A DNA stretch of 64,000 bases from Labilithrix sp. (lineage in GTDB: Bacteria > Myxococcota_A > Polyangia > Polyangiales > Polyangiaceae). Position numbers and translations under genes: made by a program. Below the pieces are notes generated by a model. It was not told where the DNA came from. It ran no database searches and worked only from the letters and a program-made list of their open reading frames with translations. The DNA is taken from NCBI GenBank assembly GCA_019637155.1, contig JAHBWE010000009.1, forward strand, positions 124,001-188,000, given 5' to 3'. Positions 42,344 through 53,367 of the stretch are shown piece after piece (positions within the stretch are counted from its first letter, which is position 1; every line of letters starts with the position of its first letter).

Positions 42344-43204
42344 TCAGGGGGCGCCGGCGGGTGGGGACAGCACGTTGCCGGGGCGGGCGAGCACGCGGCC
42401 CTCGTCGCCTTCGACGACGATGCGATCGTCTTCGAGGTCCTCGACGGAGATGATGAGCTCGACCGCGAGGCGGGCGGCGGCGCCGGTGCGCAGGCTCACG
42501 TCGAAGCCCGTGATCGCGGCGAGGCGGAAGTTGCGGGGAGGCATGTACGGCGCGAGGACCGGGTCCGGCTCGCTCGAGCGGTTCTGGACGTTGAAGGCGC
42601 GGTTGAAGAGGGCCGGGCCGCCGAAGTCGCCCATCGGATCGGGGGGGCGGCGGTCCAGGCTCATCGCCGTCGTCAGGTCCTTCGCGAGCTCGCCGAAGTC
42701 GTCGGGCGTGAGGATGCCCTCGATGCGTGAGCGCGGCGCGATCGTGTAGAGGCGCTGGATGCCCGAGAAGTTCGGGAGGAGCTCGTCCTCGCCGACCGTG
42801 CTCACGCCCGGCTCGTAGCGCACGAACTCGTTCCATGGATCGATCAAGAGCTCGACGTTCTGCCTCTGATCGCTCAGGTTCGAGAGCGTGAAGCGCACGG
42901 TGACGCGCGAGTCGGCGGCGCGATGGAACGGCGGGCGCGGGTACGGATCCTGATCGCCGCGCGGGCGCTCCGCGTCGGTGAAGCGACGGTAGGGGAGCGG
43001 GACCTGACGCGTGACCTGGAAGATCTGCTCCTCGCCGTCGTCGTAGAGCGGGGGCGTGGTCTCCATCATCGCGACGACGACGGGCGGCATCACCACCTCG
43101 TCGTCGTCCTTCCCGCAGCCGGGCGCGACGACGCCGAGCAGGATCGCGAGCGCAACGACGGAAGGAACGACGGAAGGACGAAGGACCTTCACCTCTGCGA
43201 TCAT
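42344..43204 (-). CDS. Secreted lipoprotein of unknown function
   Basis: 286 residues from ATG 43204, chosen for the clean signal VVALAILLGVVAPGC. The mature part is an all-beta-looking protein (VTVRFTLSNLSDQRQNVELL, AARLAVELIISVEDLED). No known motif. It is divergent from the DUF1223 gene with a 38-bp gap. Confidence 0.7.
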   Translation of the reverse strand: MIAEVKVLRPSVVPSVVALAILLGVVAPGCGKDDDEVVMPPVVVAMMETTPPLYDDGEEQIFQVTRQVPLPYRRFTDAERPRGDQDPYPRPPFHRAADSRVTVRFTLSNLSDQRQNVELLIDPWNEFVRYEPGVSTVGEDELLPNFSGIQRLYTIAPRSRIEGILTPDDFGELAKDLTTAMSLDRRPPDPMGDFGGPALFNRAFNVQNRSSEPDPVLAPYMPPRNFRLAAITGFDVSLRTGAAARLAVELIISVEDLEDDRIVVEGDEGRVLARPGNVLSPPAGAP

Positions 43205-43242
43205 ACGCCGAAACCGCGGCCGAGCCCGCGCGTAGTGTCGGC

Positions 43243-44046
43243 ATGAGACGGCTCGCGTGGGCGATGGGCGGCGTGCTCGTGGTCGGAGGTGCCCTCGCCG
43301 GCGCCGCATGTCTGCTCGCCCCGCAGGCCGAAGCCGCGCCGCCGGGACCGCACGTTTCCCCGGCGCCGGGGACGACGCCTATCCTCGTCGAGCTATTCAC
43401 GTCGGAGGGGTGCTCGAGCTGCCCGCCCGCCGACGCCGTCGCCGCGCGGCTCGTGAGCGCGCAGCCCGTCGCCGGCGCGCACGTCATCGTGCTCGCGCAC
43501 CACGTCGACTACTGGGACCGGCTCGGGTGGCCGGATCCCTGGTCGTCGGCGGGCGCGACGGCGCGCCAGCGATCGTACGCTCCGCTGAAGAGCGGCAGCT
43601 ACACGCCGCAGGTCGTCGTCGACGGGCGCAGCGAGATGGTCGGCAGCCGCGCGAGCGCGATCGAGCAGGCGATCGCGAGCGCCGCGAAGGAGCCGCACGT
43701 GAGGGTGGAGCTCGTGGTCGTCGCGGTCGCGAACGAGAAGGACACGTTCGACGTGACGGTGACGACGCCGGCGCTGCCCGCCGGCGCGGAGCTGCTCGTC
43801 GCGGTGGTGCAGGACCGCGGCCGCGTCGCGGTCCCTCGCGGCGAGAACGCGGGCCAGACGCTCGATCACGCCGCGATCGCGCGGAGCCTCGTGACGATCG
43901 GCGCCACGACGAAGACGCGCGTGAAGGTGCCCGCCGCGATCGAGGCGCCGCAGGGCACCGGCTTCTCCGTCGTCGCGTTCGCGCAGGACCGCGCGAGCCG
44001 CCACGTCCTCGGCGTCGCGACGGCGCCGCTCGTCGGCGCGCGCTGA
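43243..44046 (+). CDS. DUF1223 thioredoxin-fold secreted protein
   Basis: 267 residues with an N-terminal hydrophobic signal. The family signature ELFTSEGCSSCPPAD (about residue 50) contains the CxxC redox pair. It continues with VIVLAHHVDYWDRLGW and YTPQVVVDGRSEMVGS, which are diagnostic of DUF1223. Likely periplasmic thiol oxidoreductase or metallochaperone-like; the family's role is not established. Confidence 0.88.
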   Translation: MRRLAWAMGGVLVVGGALAGAACLLAPQAEAAPPGPHVSPAPGTTPILVELFTSEGCSSCPPADAVAARLVSAQPVAGAHVIVLAHHVDYWDRLGWPDPWSSAGATARQRSYAPLKSGSYTPQVVVDGRSEMVGSRASAIEQAIASAAKEPHVRVELVVVAVANEKDTFDVTVTTPALPAGAELLVAVVQDRGRVAVPRGENAGQTLDHAAIARSLVTIGATTKTRVKVPAAIEAPQGTGFSVVAFAQDRASRHVLGVATAPLVGAR

Positions 44047-44076
44047 CTCGCTCGACACCGGCGGGCGGGGCGGCGG

Positions 44077-47154
<3,078 letters not shown>

Positions 47155-47254
47155 GACGGAGTCAACCTCGAAGGGTTAGTCGTTCTTCCGGAACGCGGAC
47201 CCCGCAGGCTAGCACAGGGTTTTTCTGGATTTGCGATAGGATGGACTCTTCGCC

Positions 47255-47749
47255 TTGTCCGTTCCGAGCTCAAGAGTCCACATCGTTCCCGAGCTGGGGG
47301 ATCTGTTCGAGAGCGGGGTGTCCATCCTCGTCGGCACGCGCGACGCAGCGCTCGTCCCCGAGGCGATGCGCGGCTGCGGCGCGGTCGTGCACGCCGACCG
47401 CCAGCACGTCACCGTCTTCGTCCCCACGATCGTCGCCGAGCGCACGCTCGCGAACATCCGCGACAACGGACAGGTCGCGGTGTGCTTCTCGCGCCAGATC
47501 GACCACCGCACGATGCAGATCAAGGGACGCGTGCGCGAGGTGCGGGAGGCGGCGGCGGAGGAGCGCGACGTCGTGATGCGCTACCACGGCGCGCTCACCG
47601 ACGGGCTCGCGATGATCGGGATGCAGCGGTCGACGCTCAAGCCGTGGAACGCGTGGCCCGCGACGGCGGTGGAGGTGGAGGTCGAAAAGATATTCAGCCA
47701 GACGCCGGGCCCGAACGCGGGCGAGCCATGGACCGGAGGGAGGACATGA
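47255..47749 (+). CDS. Pyridoxamine 5'-phosphate oxidase-like flavin-binding protein
   Basis: 164 residues from TTG 47255. The split-barrel core (GVSILVGTRDAALVPEAMRG, VTVFVPTIVAERTLANIRDN) and the strand QVAVCFSRQIDHRTMQIKGR are typical of PNPOx-like FMN or F420-binding proteins. Its stop overlaps the next gene's ATG (ATGA), and that gene begins with another PNPOx-like domain, so the two probably act together. Confidence 0.78.
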   Translation: MSVPSSRVHIVPELGDLFESGVSILVGTRDAALVPEAMRGCGAVVHADRQHVTVFVPTIVAERTLANIRDNGQVAVCFSRQIDHRTMQIKGRVREVREAAAEERDVVMRYHGALTDGLAMIGMQRSTLKPWNAWPATAVEVEVEKIFSQTPGPNAGEPWTGGRT

Positions 47750-49146
47750 GCAAGCCGCTCTCGATCACCGATCTCCCGGCGCGGTGCTTCCAGGGCGTCG
47801 CGCCCACCGTCATCGCGACCTGCGGCGCCGACGGGATCCCGAACGTCACGTACACGAGCCAGATGTACTTGCTCGACGACGGCCGCGTCGCGCTCTCCTG
47901 CCAGTTCTTCAACAAGACGAAGCAGAACGTCCTCGCGACGAAGCTGGCGTGCCTCCAAGTCTACGATCCGGTCACGTTCGAGGCCTACCGCGTCGTGCTC
48001 CGCTACCACCACGACGAGACGGAGGGCCCGTTCTTCGAGTCGATGAGCCGCCGCATCGACGCGATCGCCACCCACACCGGGATGGCGGGCGTCTTCAAGC
48101 TCCGCTCCGCGGACGTCTTCGACGTCGTCTCCGTCGAGAAGACCGAGAACTTCATGCACACGATCGAGGACACCTCGAGCCCGCTCGAGCCCACGCAGCT
48201 GAAGTGGAAGGGCGAGCTCTACGCGCTCCAGTACGTCTCGAAGGCGATGCGCCTCCCGCGCGACGTCGGCTCGCTCTACACCGCGACGCTCGAGGCGCTC
48301 GAGCACGCGGTCGGCTTCGAGCACTCGATGATCCTGCTCCCGGACGAGTCCGGGAAGCGCCTCTACGCGATCGCCGCGCGCGGCTACGGCGAGAGCGGCA
48401 TCGGGGCGGAGGTCGGGTTCGGCGAGGGCCTCATCGGCACCGTCGCGCGCGAGCGCTGCTCGCTGCGCGTCTCCGGCGTCGGCGCGGAGCTCCGCTACGG
48501 ACGCGCGATCCGCACGAGCGTGCAGCGCTCCACCGGCGGGCGCGATCTCCGGCCCGAGATCCCGCTCCCGGGCCTCGTCGACGCGCAGAGCCAGCTCGCG
48601 ATCCCGCTCGTCGCGGACGACGAGCTCGTCGGCGTCCTCGCGCTCGAGAGCCCGCGCCCGGCCGCGTTCGAGCCGTGGCACGAGGCGTTCCTCGAGATCA
48701 TCGCCAACCAGATCGCGACCGCGATCGACGCGTTCGCGCGGCGCGAGAAGGACGACGACGAAGACGACGACGAGCCGGTCGCCGCGGCGCAGTCGCCCTC
48801 GCAGGCCCCGGTCGAGTGCACGCGCACGCTCAAGCTCCGCTTCTTCAAGAGCGACGACTGCGTCTTCAACGACGACGAGTACCTCGTCCGAAACCTCCCC
48901 GGCCGCATCCTCTGGAAGCTCCTCGGCGAGCACGTCGCGAGCGGCCGCACGGAGTTCACGAACCGCGAGCTCCGCCTCGACGGCTCGCTCGGCCTCCCCG
49001 CCCTCCGCGACAACCTCGAGAGCCGCCTCGTCCTGTTGCGCAAGCGCCTCGAGCAGAAGTGCCCCGAGATCCGCCTCGTCCCCGTCGCGCGCGGCCGCTT
49101 CCGCCTCGAGCTCGAGTGCCCGCTCGACCTGGCCGAGTCGCCTTAA
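47746..49146 (+). CDS. PNPOx-like + GAF + winged-helix fusion protein
   Basis: 466 residues. ATG 47746 is preferred because GGAGGGAGG precedes it and it overlaps the upstream stop; ATG 47728 is in frame. Residues 1-155 form a PNPOx-like flavin barrel (ATCGADGIPNVTYTSQMYLL). Residues about 170-345 are a GAF sensor (LYTATLEALEHAVGFEHSMI). The last 90 resemble an OmpR-type winged helix (NLPGRILWKLLGEHVASG, RLVLLRKRLEQKCPEIRLV). This suggests a soluble regulator that reads a flavin or redox cue and possibly binds DNA. Confidence 0.75.
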   Translation: MSKPLSITDLPARCFQGVAPTVIATCGADGIPNVTYTSQMYLLDDGRVALSCQFFNKTKQNVLATKLACLQVYDPVTFEAYRVVLRYHHDETEGPFFESMSRRIDAIATHTGMAGVFKLRSADVFDVVSVEKTENFMHTIEDTSSPLEPTQLKWKGELYALQYVSKAMRLPRDVGSLYTATLEALEHAVGFEHSMILLPDESGKRLYAIAARGYGESGIGAEVGFGEGLIGTVARERCSLRVSGVGAELRYGRAIRTSVQRSTGGRDLRPEIPLPGLVDAQSQLAIPLVADDELVGVLALESPRPAAFEPWHEAFLEIIANQIATAIDAFARREKDDDEDDDEPVAAAQSPSQAPVECTRTLKLRFFKSDDCVFNDDEYLVRNLPGRILWKLLGEHVASGRTEFTNRELRLDGSLGLPALRDNLESRLVLLRKRLEQKCPEIRLVPVARGRFRLELECPLDLAESP

Positions 49147-49214
49147 GGTCGAATGAAGGAGTAGGGACGGACCTCTTAGGATCGCGCCGCGCGGGCGTGG
49201 GTCATGGTGGAGGC

Positions 49215-49934
49215 ATGAACAACGTCGCGTCCCAGGCCCCGTCCACGCTTCCTTCGCGGCACGTCCAGCCGTCGCACCCGCAGGTCTACCGCGCGCCGCA
49301 CAAGGCGCTGCGCTACGAGCTCTCGTTCCTCCTCGTCCGGATGGGCGCCGCCGACTTCACCGAGCCGCTCGAGCGCGACAACGTCATCGACGAGCTCGAG
49401 TCGGTGCTCGCGTTCTGCGACGCGCACATCGAGCACGAGGACGCGTTCCTGCGCCCCGCGCTCCTCGCGCGCTCCGCGGCGCCGGTCACGACCCTCGACG
49501 AGGAGCACGCCGAGCACGCGACGCAGGTCGCCGAGCTCCGCTCGCTCGCGCGCACGCTGCGCGAGTCGGACCTCCCCGCCGCGCAGCGATCGCTCGGCCA
49601 GACTCTGTACCTCCACTACAGCGTCTTCGTCGCCGAGACGCTCGCGCACATGGCGTACGAAGAGCGCGTGGTGCAGCCGCTCCTCGAGCGCCTCTTCACG
49701 CCAAAGGAGCTCCTCGACATCCACGACGCGATCCTCGCGTCGATCCCGCCGCCGGAGATGATGCGCGCGCTGCGCTCGTTCATCCCTTCCTCCAACCGCG
49801 AAGAGCGCGCCGAGATCCTCGGCGGCGCCCGCGCATCGATGCCCGAGGACGCCTTCGCCGGCCTCCTCGGGCAGATGTGCGCGCTCCTCTCGTTCGACGA
49901 CGCGGCCGATCTGCGCCGCCGCCTCGGACTTTGA
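49215..49934 (+). CDS. Hemerythrin-like domain protein
   Basis: 239 residues from ATG 49215 with GGTGGAGG just upstream. The four-helix pattern has His/Glu positions fit for a di-iron site: HKALRYELSFLL, FCDAHIEHEDAFLRP, LDEEHAEHATQVAEL and the later LAHMAYEERVVQPLL. The C-terminal 60 residues (IPSSNREERAEILGGARA) are an extension. Probably binds O2, NO or iron. Follows the flavin/GAF regulator in the same direction, so the group may serve redox sensing. Confidence 0.8.
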   Translation: MNNVASQAPSTLPSRHVQPSHPQVYRAPHKALRYELSFLLVRMGAADFTEPLERDNVIDELESVLAFCDAHIEHEDAFLRPALLARSAAPVTTLDEEHAEHATQVAELRSLARTLRESDLPAAQRSLGQTLYLHYSVFVAETLAHMAYEERVVQPLLERLFTPKELLDIHDAILASIPPPEMMRALRSFIPSSNREERAEILGGARASMPEDAFAGLLGQMCALLSFDDAADLRRRLGL

Positions 49935-49937
49935 GCG

Positions 49938-50162
49938 TCAGCGCACGAACGCGCGGATCTCCTGCGCCACGTGCTGGAGCACCGGCGTGCGGCCGAGCGC
50001 GCTCTTCATCAGGGCGACGCCGCCGAACATGCCGGCGACGAACCAGAAGAGGAGGAAGGTCCAACCGATCCGCTCCTGGGTCCGGCCGCGCGTGATGACG
50101 GTCCTCGCCGCGGCAGCACGCCGCGGATGGACCGGTAGCGGCCGGACGACCGAATAGGACAT
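49938..50162 (-). CDS. Small single-pass membrane protein
   Basis: 74 residues from ATG 50162. One membrane helix (WTFLLFWFVAGMFGGVAL) follows a positively charged N-terminus, so the C-terminus would be periplasmic. An inverted repeat CATGTTG/CAACATG (50165-50187) sits just upstream of the start and may be its operator. No family recognised. Confidence 0.5.
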   Translation of the reverse strand: MSYSVVRPLPVHPRRAAAARTVITRGRTQERIGWTFLLFWFVAGMFGGVALMKSALGRTPVLQHVAQEIRAFVR

Positions 50163-50278
50163 GCCATGTTGACCAGCACGCAACATGCCGCCGCATCAGG
50201 CAGGCAAGTGGCTGAAATTACTCGCACCGATTGCGGTCTGATCGACTCAGGCGGTGCGTGCTCGCGTCCTCTAGCACC

Positions 50279-50310
50279 GTCGGGGGTTCCGCCCCCGACA
50301 CGGCCCCGTT
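50279..50310. repeat. Dispersed GC-rich palindromic element, copy 3 (core only)
   Basis: The hairpin GTCGGGGG/CCCCCGAC with a 5-nt loop, followed by ACGGCCCC, matches the head of the element at 23.4 and 63.4 kb. It lies 14 bp from the stop of the minus-strand lipoprotein gene, where it may also act as a 3' stabilising hairpin. The remainder of the gap 50163-50324 holds no gene. Confidence 0.65.
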
Positions 50311-50324
50311 TCGAGGTTCGCGCG

Positions 50325-51974
50325 TTAGGGGCAAACGTCGGGGGGGCCGTCGAAGGTGTTGTTGCGGAAGATGCGGTTGGTCGAGTCGTAGGTTCGTGAC
50401 GGGCCGAGGCACCAGGTGGTCCAGGTCGCGGGGGCCGAGTGCGTGCTCATGTCGAGGTCGAAGAAGGTGAAGAGACCGTCGAAGTTGATCCGCGCCTTCG
50501 CGTTCAGCGCGCCGACGCCGGTGACGAGATCGTTGAGCGTCACGCGTGTGCCGTTCGGATCGGTCACGATCGGGAGCGCCGCGACGATCTCCTCTGGCGT
50601 GGCGTTCGGCTTCTCGGCGAGCGCCGCGTAGGTGGTGAGGAGGAGCAGGAGCGACGTCTCGAACGCGCGACCGGCGCCCGGGTTCGGCGGCGGACCCTGC
50701 TTCGTCGTGTCGCTCGGCGACGTGTACGCCGCGCGGAACTTGTTCGCGAAGAGCTCGAAGCTGTTGTCGCGCAGCGGGCGGATGCCGGTGATGCGCGCGC
50801 GCAGCGACGCGTCGGCGACGTCGAGCTCCTTGTACCCCGCGTCCTCGATCTGGAGGAACGGCTGCACGTAGGTCGGGCGCTCCGCGACCGGGAGCGCCGC
50901 GAAGCGCGCCTCGAGCGCGGGCAAGAGCTGCGCGCCCCAGTCGATGTCCGTGAACGGGACGACGAGGTCGGGCTTGAACGCGACGATCGCGTCCGCGCGC
51001 TCGTTCACCGTCGCGAGGACGGCCTGGTTCGTCGCGAACCGCTTGTAGCAAGCGTTGCCGTCGCAGGTGGGGTCGCTCTGGTTCTCGACCGCGGTCTTGC
51101 CGTTGAAGACGAGGCGCTGGTCCATGATGTCGCCGTACTCCGCGTACGCGTTGAACGGCACCCCCGCCTCGGTGGGGTTGGGCTCGTTGACGACGACCGC
51201 GACGCGGACCTTCGTCTTCCCTTGCGAGCGGAGGTGCGCCTCGCGCTCGGCGACGAGCGCGTTGAGCGGAGCGACGACGTCCGCGCGCTGGAACGCCGCG
51301 AGCCACGCGAAGCCGGCGCTGCCGGGGACGACGGAGCCGGGGTTGCCGTTGATCCACGGCGTGAACGACGGGACGCGCGCGGGAAGCAGCGTCTCGACGA
51401 CGGCGCGCTGCCGATCTTCGGCCGACGGACCGATGACCGCCTTCACGCCGAGGTTCGCGAGGTGCGCGGAGACCTTGCGCGGGAAGTGCTCGCTGCACGC
51501 GACGAGCGCGCCCTTCGCCCCGCCGGGGAAGCTCGCCCCCGCGCGCTCGAAGAACTCCGCGAACGCGAGCTTCGCGGCGGAGACGTGCTGCTGCTGCCGG
51601 AAGTAGTTGGTGTCCTCCGGGCCGATCTCGCTGAGGAGCCCGTAGAGGATCGTGCCGTCCGCCGCGCCGTCGCCGTACACGACCTTGCAGTCGTCGCTCT
51701 CGAGCTTCACGCACTCGAGCGTGTGCGACGCGCAGACCAGGCCTTCGCCCTTGCCGGCGCAGTCGCTGTTCTTCGCGCACTCGCCGGCGGGCGCGGCGTC
51801 GGCCTGCGCGGCGGAGGGCGCGCAGAGCCCGTTGTCGCAGACCGTGTCGACGAAGTCCGGACCGCGCTTCGTGCAGTCGCCGTCGTTTTTGCATTGAACG
51901 GGATCGGTCGAGACGATCGCGGTGCAGGCGACGACGAGACCGGCGACGGCGATCGTGAAGAGTGTGCGCCGCAT
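50325..51974 (-). CDS. Substrate-binding-like lipoprotein (periplasmic binding fold)
   Basis: 549 residues from ATG 51974, overlapping the upstream stop. Lipobox LVVAC. A short Cys-rich segment (DGDCTKRGPDF, KNSDCAGKGEGLVC) precedes a two-lobed ligand-binding domain of the leucine-binding/ANF-receptor type (GVKAVIGPSAEDRQRAVVE, VPSFTPWINGNPGSVVPGS, SFELFANKFRAAYTS). Last gene of the kinase operon that begins at 55118, so it may be the external sensor of that pathway rather than a transporter part. Ligand unknown. Confidence 0.72.
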   Translation of the reverse strand: MRRTLFTIAVAGLVVACTAIVSTDPVQCKNDGDCTKRGPDFVDTVCDNGLCAPSAAQADAAPAGECAKNSDCAGKGEGLVCASHTLECVKLESDDCKVVYGDGAADGTILYGLLSEIGPEDTNYFRQQQHVSAAKLAFAEFFERAGASFPGGAKGALVACSEHFPRKVSAHLANLGVKAVIGPSAEDRQRAVVETLLPARVPSFTPWINGNPGSVVPGSAGFAWLAAFQRADVVAPLNALVAEREAHLRSQGKTKVRVAVVVNEPNPTEAGVPFNAYAEYGDIMDQRLVFNGKTAVENQSDPTCDGNACYKRFATNQAVLATVNERADAIVAFKPDLVVPFTDIDWGAQLLPALEARFAALPVAERPTYVQPFLQIEDAGYKELDVADASLRARITGIRPLRDNSFELFANKFRAAYTSPSDTTKQGPPPNPGAGRAFETSLLLLLTTYAALAEKPNATPEEIVAALPIVTDPNGTRVTLNDLVTGVGALNAKARINFDGLFTFFDLDMSTHSAPATWTTWCLGPSRTYDSTNRIFRNNTFDGPPDVCP

Positions 51975-52420
51975 CACGGGGCCTGATCCGCGACGCAGGC
52001 GTTGAACTGCGCCGAGCACTGCGTGATGACGCAGAGCTGGCAGTCTTCGTTGTTCTTCGAGCCGGAGCAGTAGCTCGTGCACGGCTCGATGCATTGGTCG
52101 TAGCAGACGCAGTCGACGAGGGCGTTGAGGGTCCGCGTCGAGCTGATGCCTCCCGGCGTGACGTTCTTGCGGCACAGCGTTCCGCGCGCGGTGTCGGTGC
52201 TGAGCGTCTCTTGACAGTGACGGCAGTCGGCGGCGTCCTCGTCGGGTTGGTCGCTCTCGGGGACGACGGTGGCGATCGTCGGTCCGCTGTCGGTCGCGCC
52301 GGCGTCGGAGTCGGGGCGGCGATTGCCGGTGACGATCGGGTCTTCGTCGACGCACCCGGCGGCGGCGATGAGAAAAAGGGAGACCGTCGTCGCGACGACT
52401 CCACCTGCGCTCGTCTTCAT
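51974..52420 (-). CDS. Cys-rich lipoprotein
   Basis: 148 residues from ATG 52420, overlapping the upstream gene's stop and sharing its own stop with the next start. The signal ends at the lipobox AAAGC. After an Asp-rich linker there are a dozen Cys (CRHCQE, CVCYDQCIEPCTSYC, CQLCVITQCSAQ) resembling disulfide-knotted secreted domains. Probably an outer-membrane partner of the binding protein downstream. Confidence 0.72.
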   Translation of the reverse strand: MKTSAGGVVATTVSLFLIAAAGCVDEDPIVTGNRRPDSDAGATDSGPTIATVVPESDQPDEDAADCRHCQETLSTDTARGTLCRKNVTPGGISSTRTLNALVDCVCYDQCIEPCTSYCSGSKNNEDCQLCVITQCSAQFNACVADQAP

Positions 52421-53367
52421 CAGAAGCTCCGCGTGTATCCTACACCGAAGGGAGTCACGACCAGCCCCGTGCTCCGCTTCTTCTTCTTCACGTAGTCGAT
52501 CGTGAACCAGGTCGAGACGCCCGCCGCCGCGACGGTCGCGACGAGCAGGACGTCGGTGACGACGCCGAGCGTCTGCGCGCTCGACTGCGCGTCTTCGAGC
52601 GACTTGCGGCTCACGCCGAAGGTGGCTTGCCGCTCCTCGAAGTCGTTGCGCTTGCCCACCGCGAACGTCCCCACCACCGCGGAGGCGACGCCGAGCGCGC
52701 CCGTCATGCCCCACCAGAGATAGGGGAACGACGGCGAAGCTGCCTGCGGCGGCGCGCTCTGCTGCGGCGCCTCCACCGGCGGCGGGACGGTCTCCGCGAC
52801 GGTGAGGTGAATCGGCGCGTTCTCGTTGCCCGAAGCGATCGAGACCGTCTGCGCCGCGCGGCGCCCGTTCACCACGATCGAGAACTGACGGCGCCCGATC
52901 TTCACCGCGATCGACTCCGGGAGCGGCGTCGTCGCGACCGGCTGGTCGTCGATCATGAGCGTCGTCCCCGGCGGCGCGTCGGTCGTGACCGTCACGTGCG
53001 CGACGTTGAGCGCGAGCTTCGCGAGGCGCTCGTTGACGTCCGCCTTGCGCGCCTCGGGGATCTCCGCCCCGCCGTCGGCGAGGTACCGCTGGAACGTCTC
53101 CGTCGCGACGACGTAGTCCTTCAACGCGGTCTGGCAGATCGCGATGTTGTAGAGCAGCTTGTAGTTCTTCGAGAGCTCGTACGCGGTCGTGAACTCGACG
53201 AGCGCGCCCTCGTAGTTCTCTCCCTCGTAGAGCTGCACGCCGCGTTCGAAGCGGGTCACCGCCTCGTCGTCGGCGAGGGCGACTCCGGACCAGGAAGTAA
53301 GGGAAAGCGTCGTGGCGAAAACGATCGAGCTTCGTCGTACGGCGAGCCAGGCTCCCGTCATTGTCAT
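52420..53367 (-). CDS. TPR/PEGA-type envelope protein
   Basis: 315 residues from ATG 53367, which overlaps the kinase TGA by one base. Signal peptide to VALADDE. TPR-like repeats (FERGVQLYEGENYEGALVEF, YNIAICQTALKDYVVATETF) lead to a PEGA-like beta domain (VTVTTDAPPGTTLMIDDQPV) and two C-terminal membrane helices. Same layout as the protein at 11007-11996, which also follows a Ser/Thr kinase. Confidence 0.75.
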   Translation of the reverse strand: MTMTGAWLAVRRSSIVFATTLSLTSWSGVALADDEAVTRFERGVQLYEGENYEGALVEFTTAYELSKNYKLLYNIAICQTALKDYVVATETFQRYLADGGAEIPEARKADVNERLAKLALNVAHVTVTTDAPPGTTLMIDDQPVATTPLPESIAVKIGRRQFSIVVNGRRAAQTVSIASGNENAPIHLTVAETVPPPVEAPQQSAPPQAASPSFPYLWWGMTGALGVASAVVGTFAVGKRNDFEERQATFGVSRKSLEDAQSSAQTLGVVTDVLLVATVAAAGVSTWFTIDYVKKKKRSTGLVVTPFGVGYTRSF

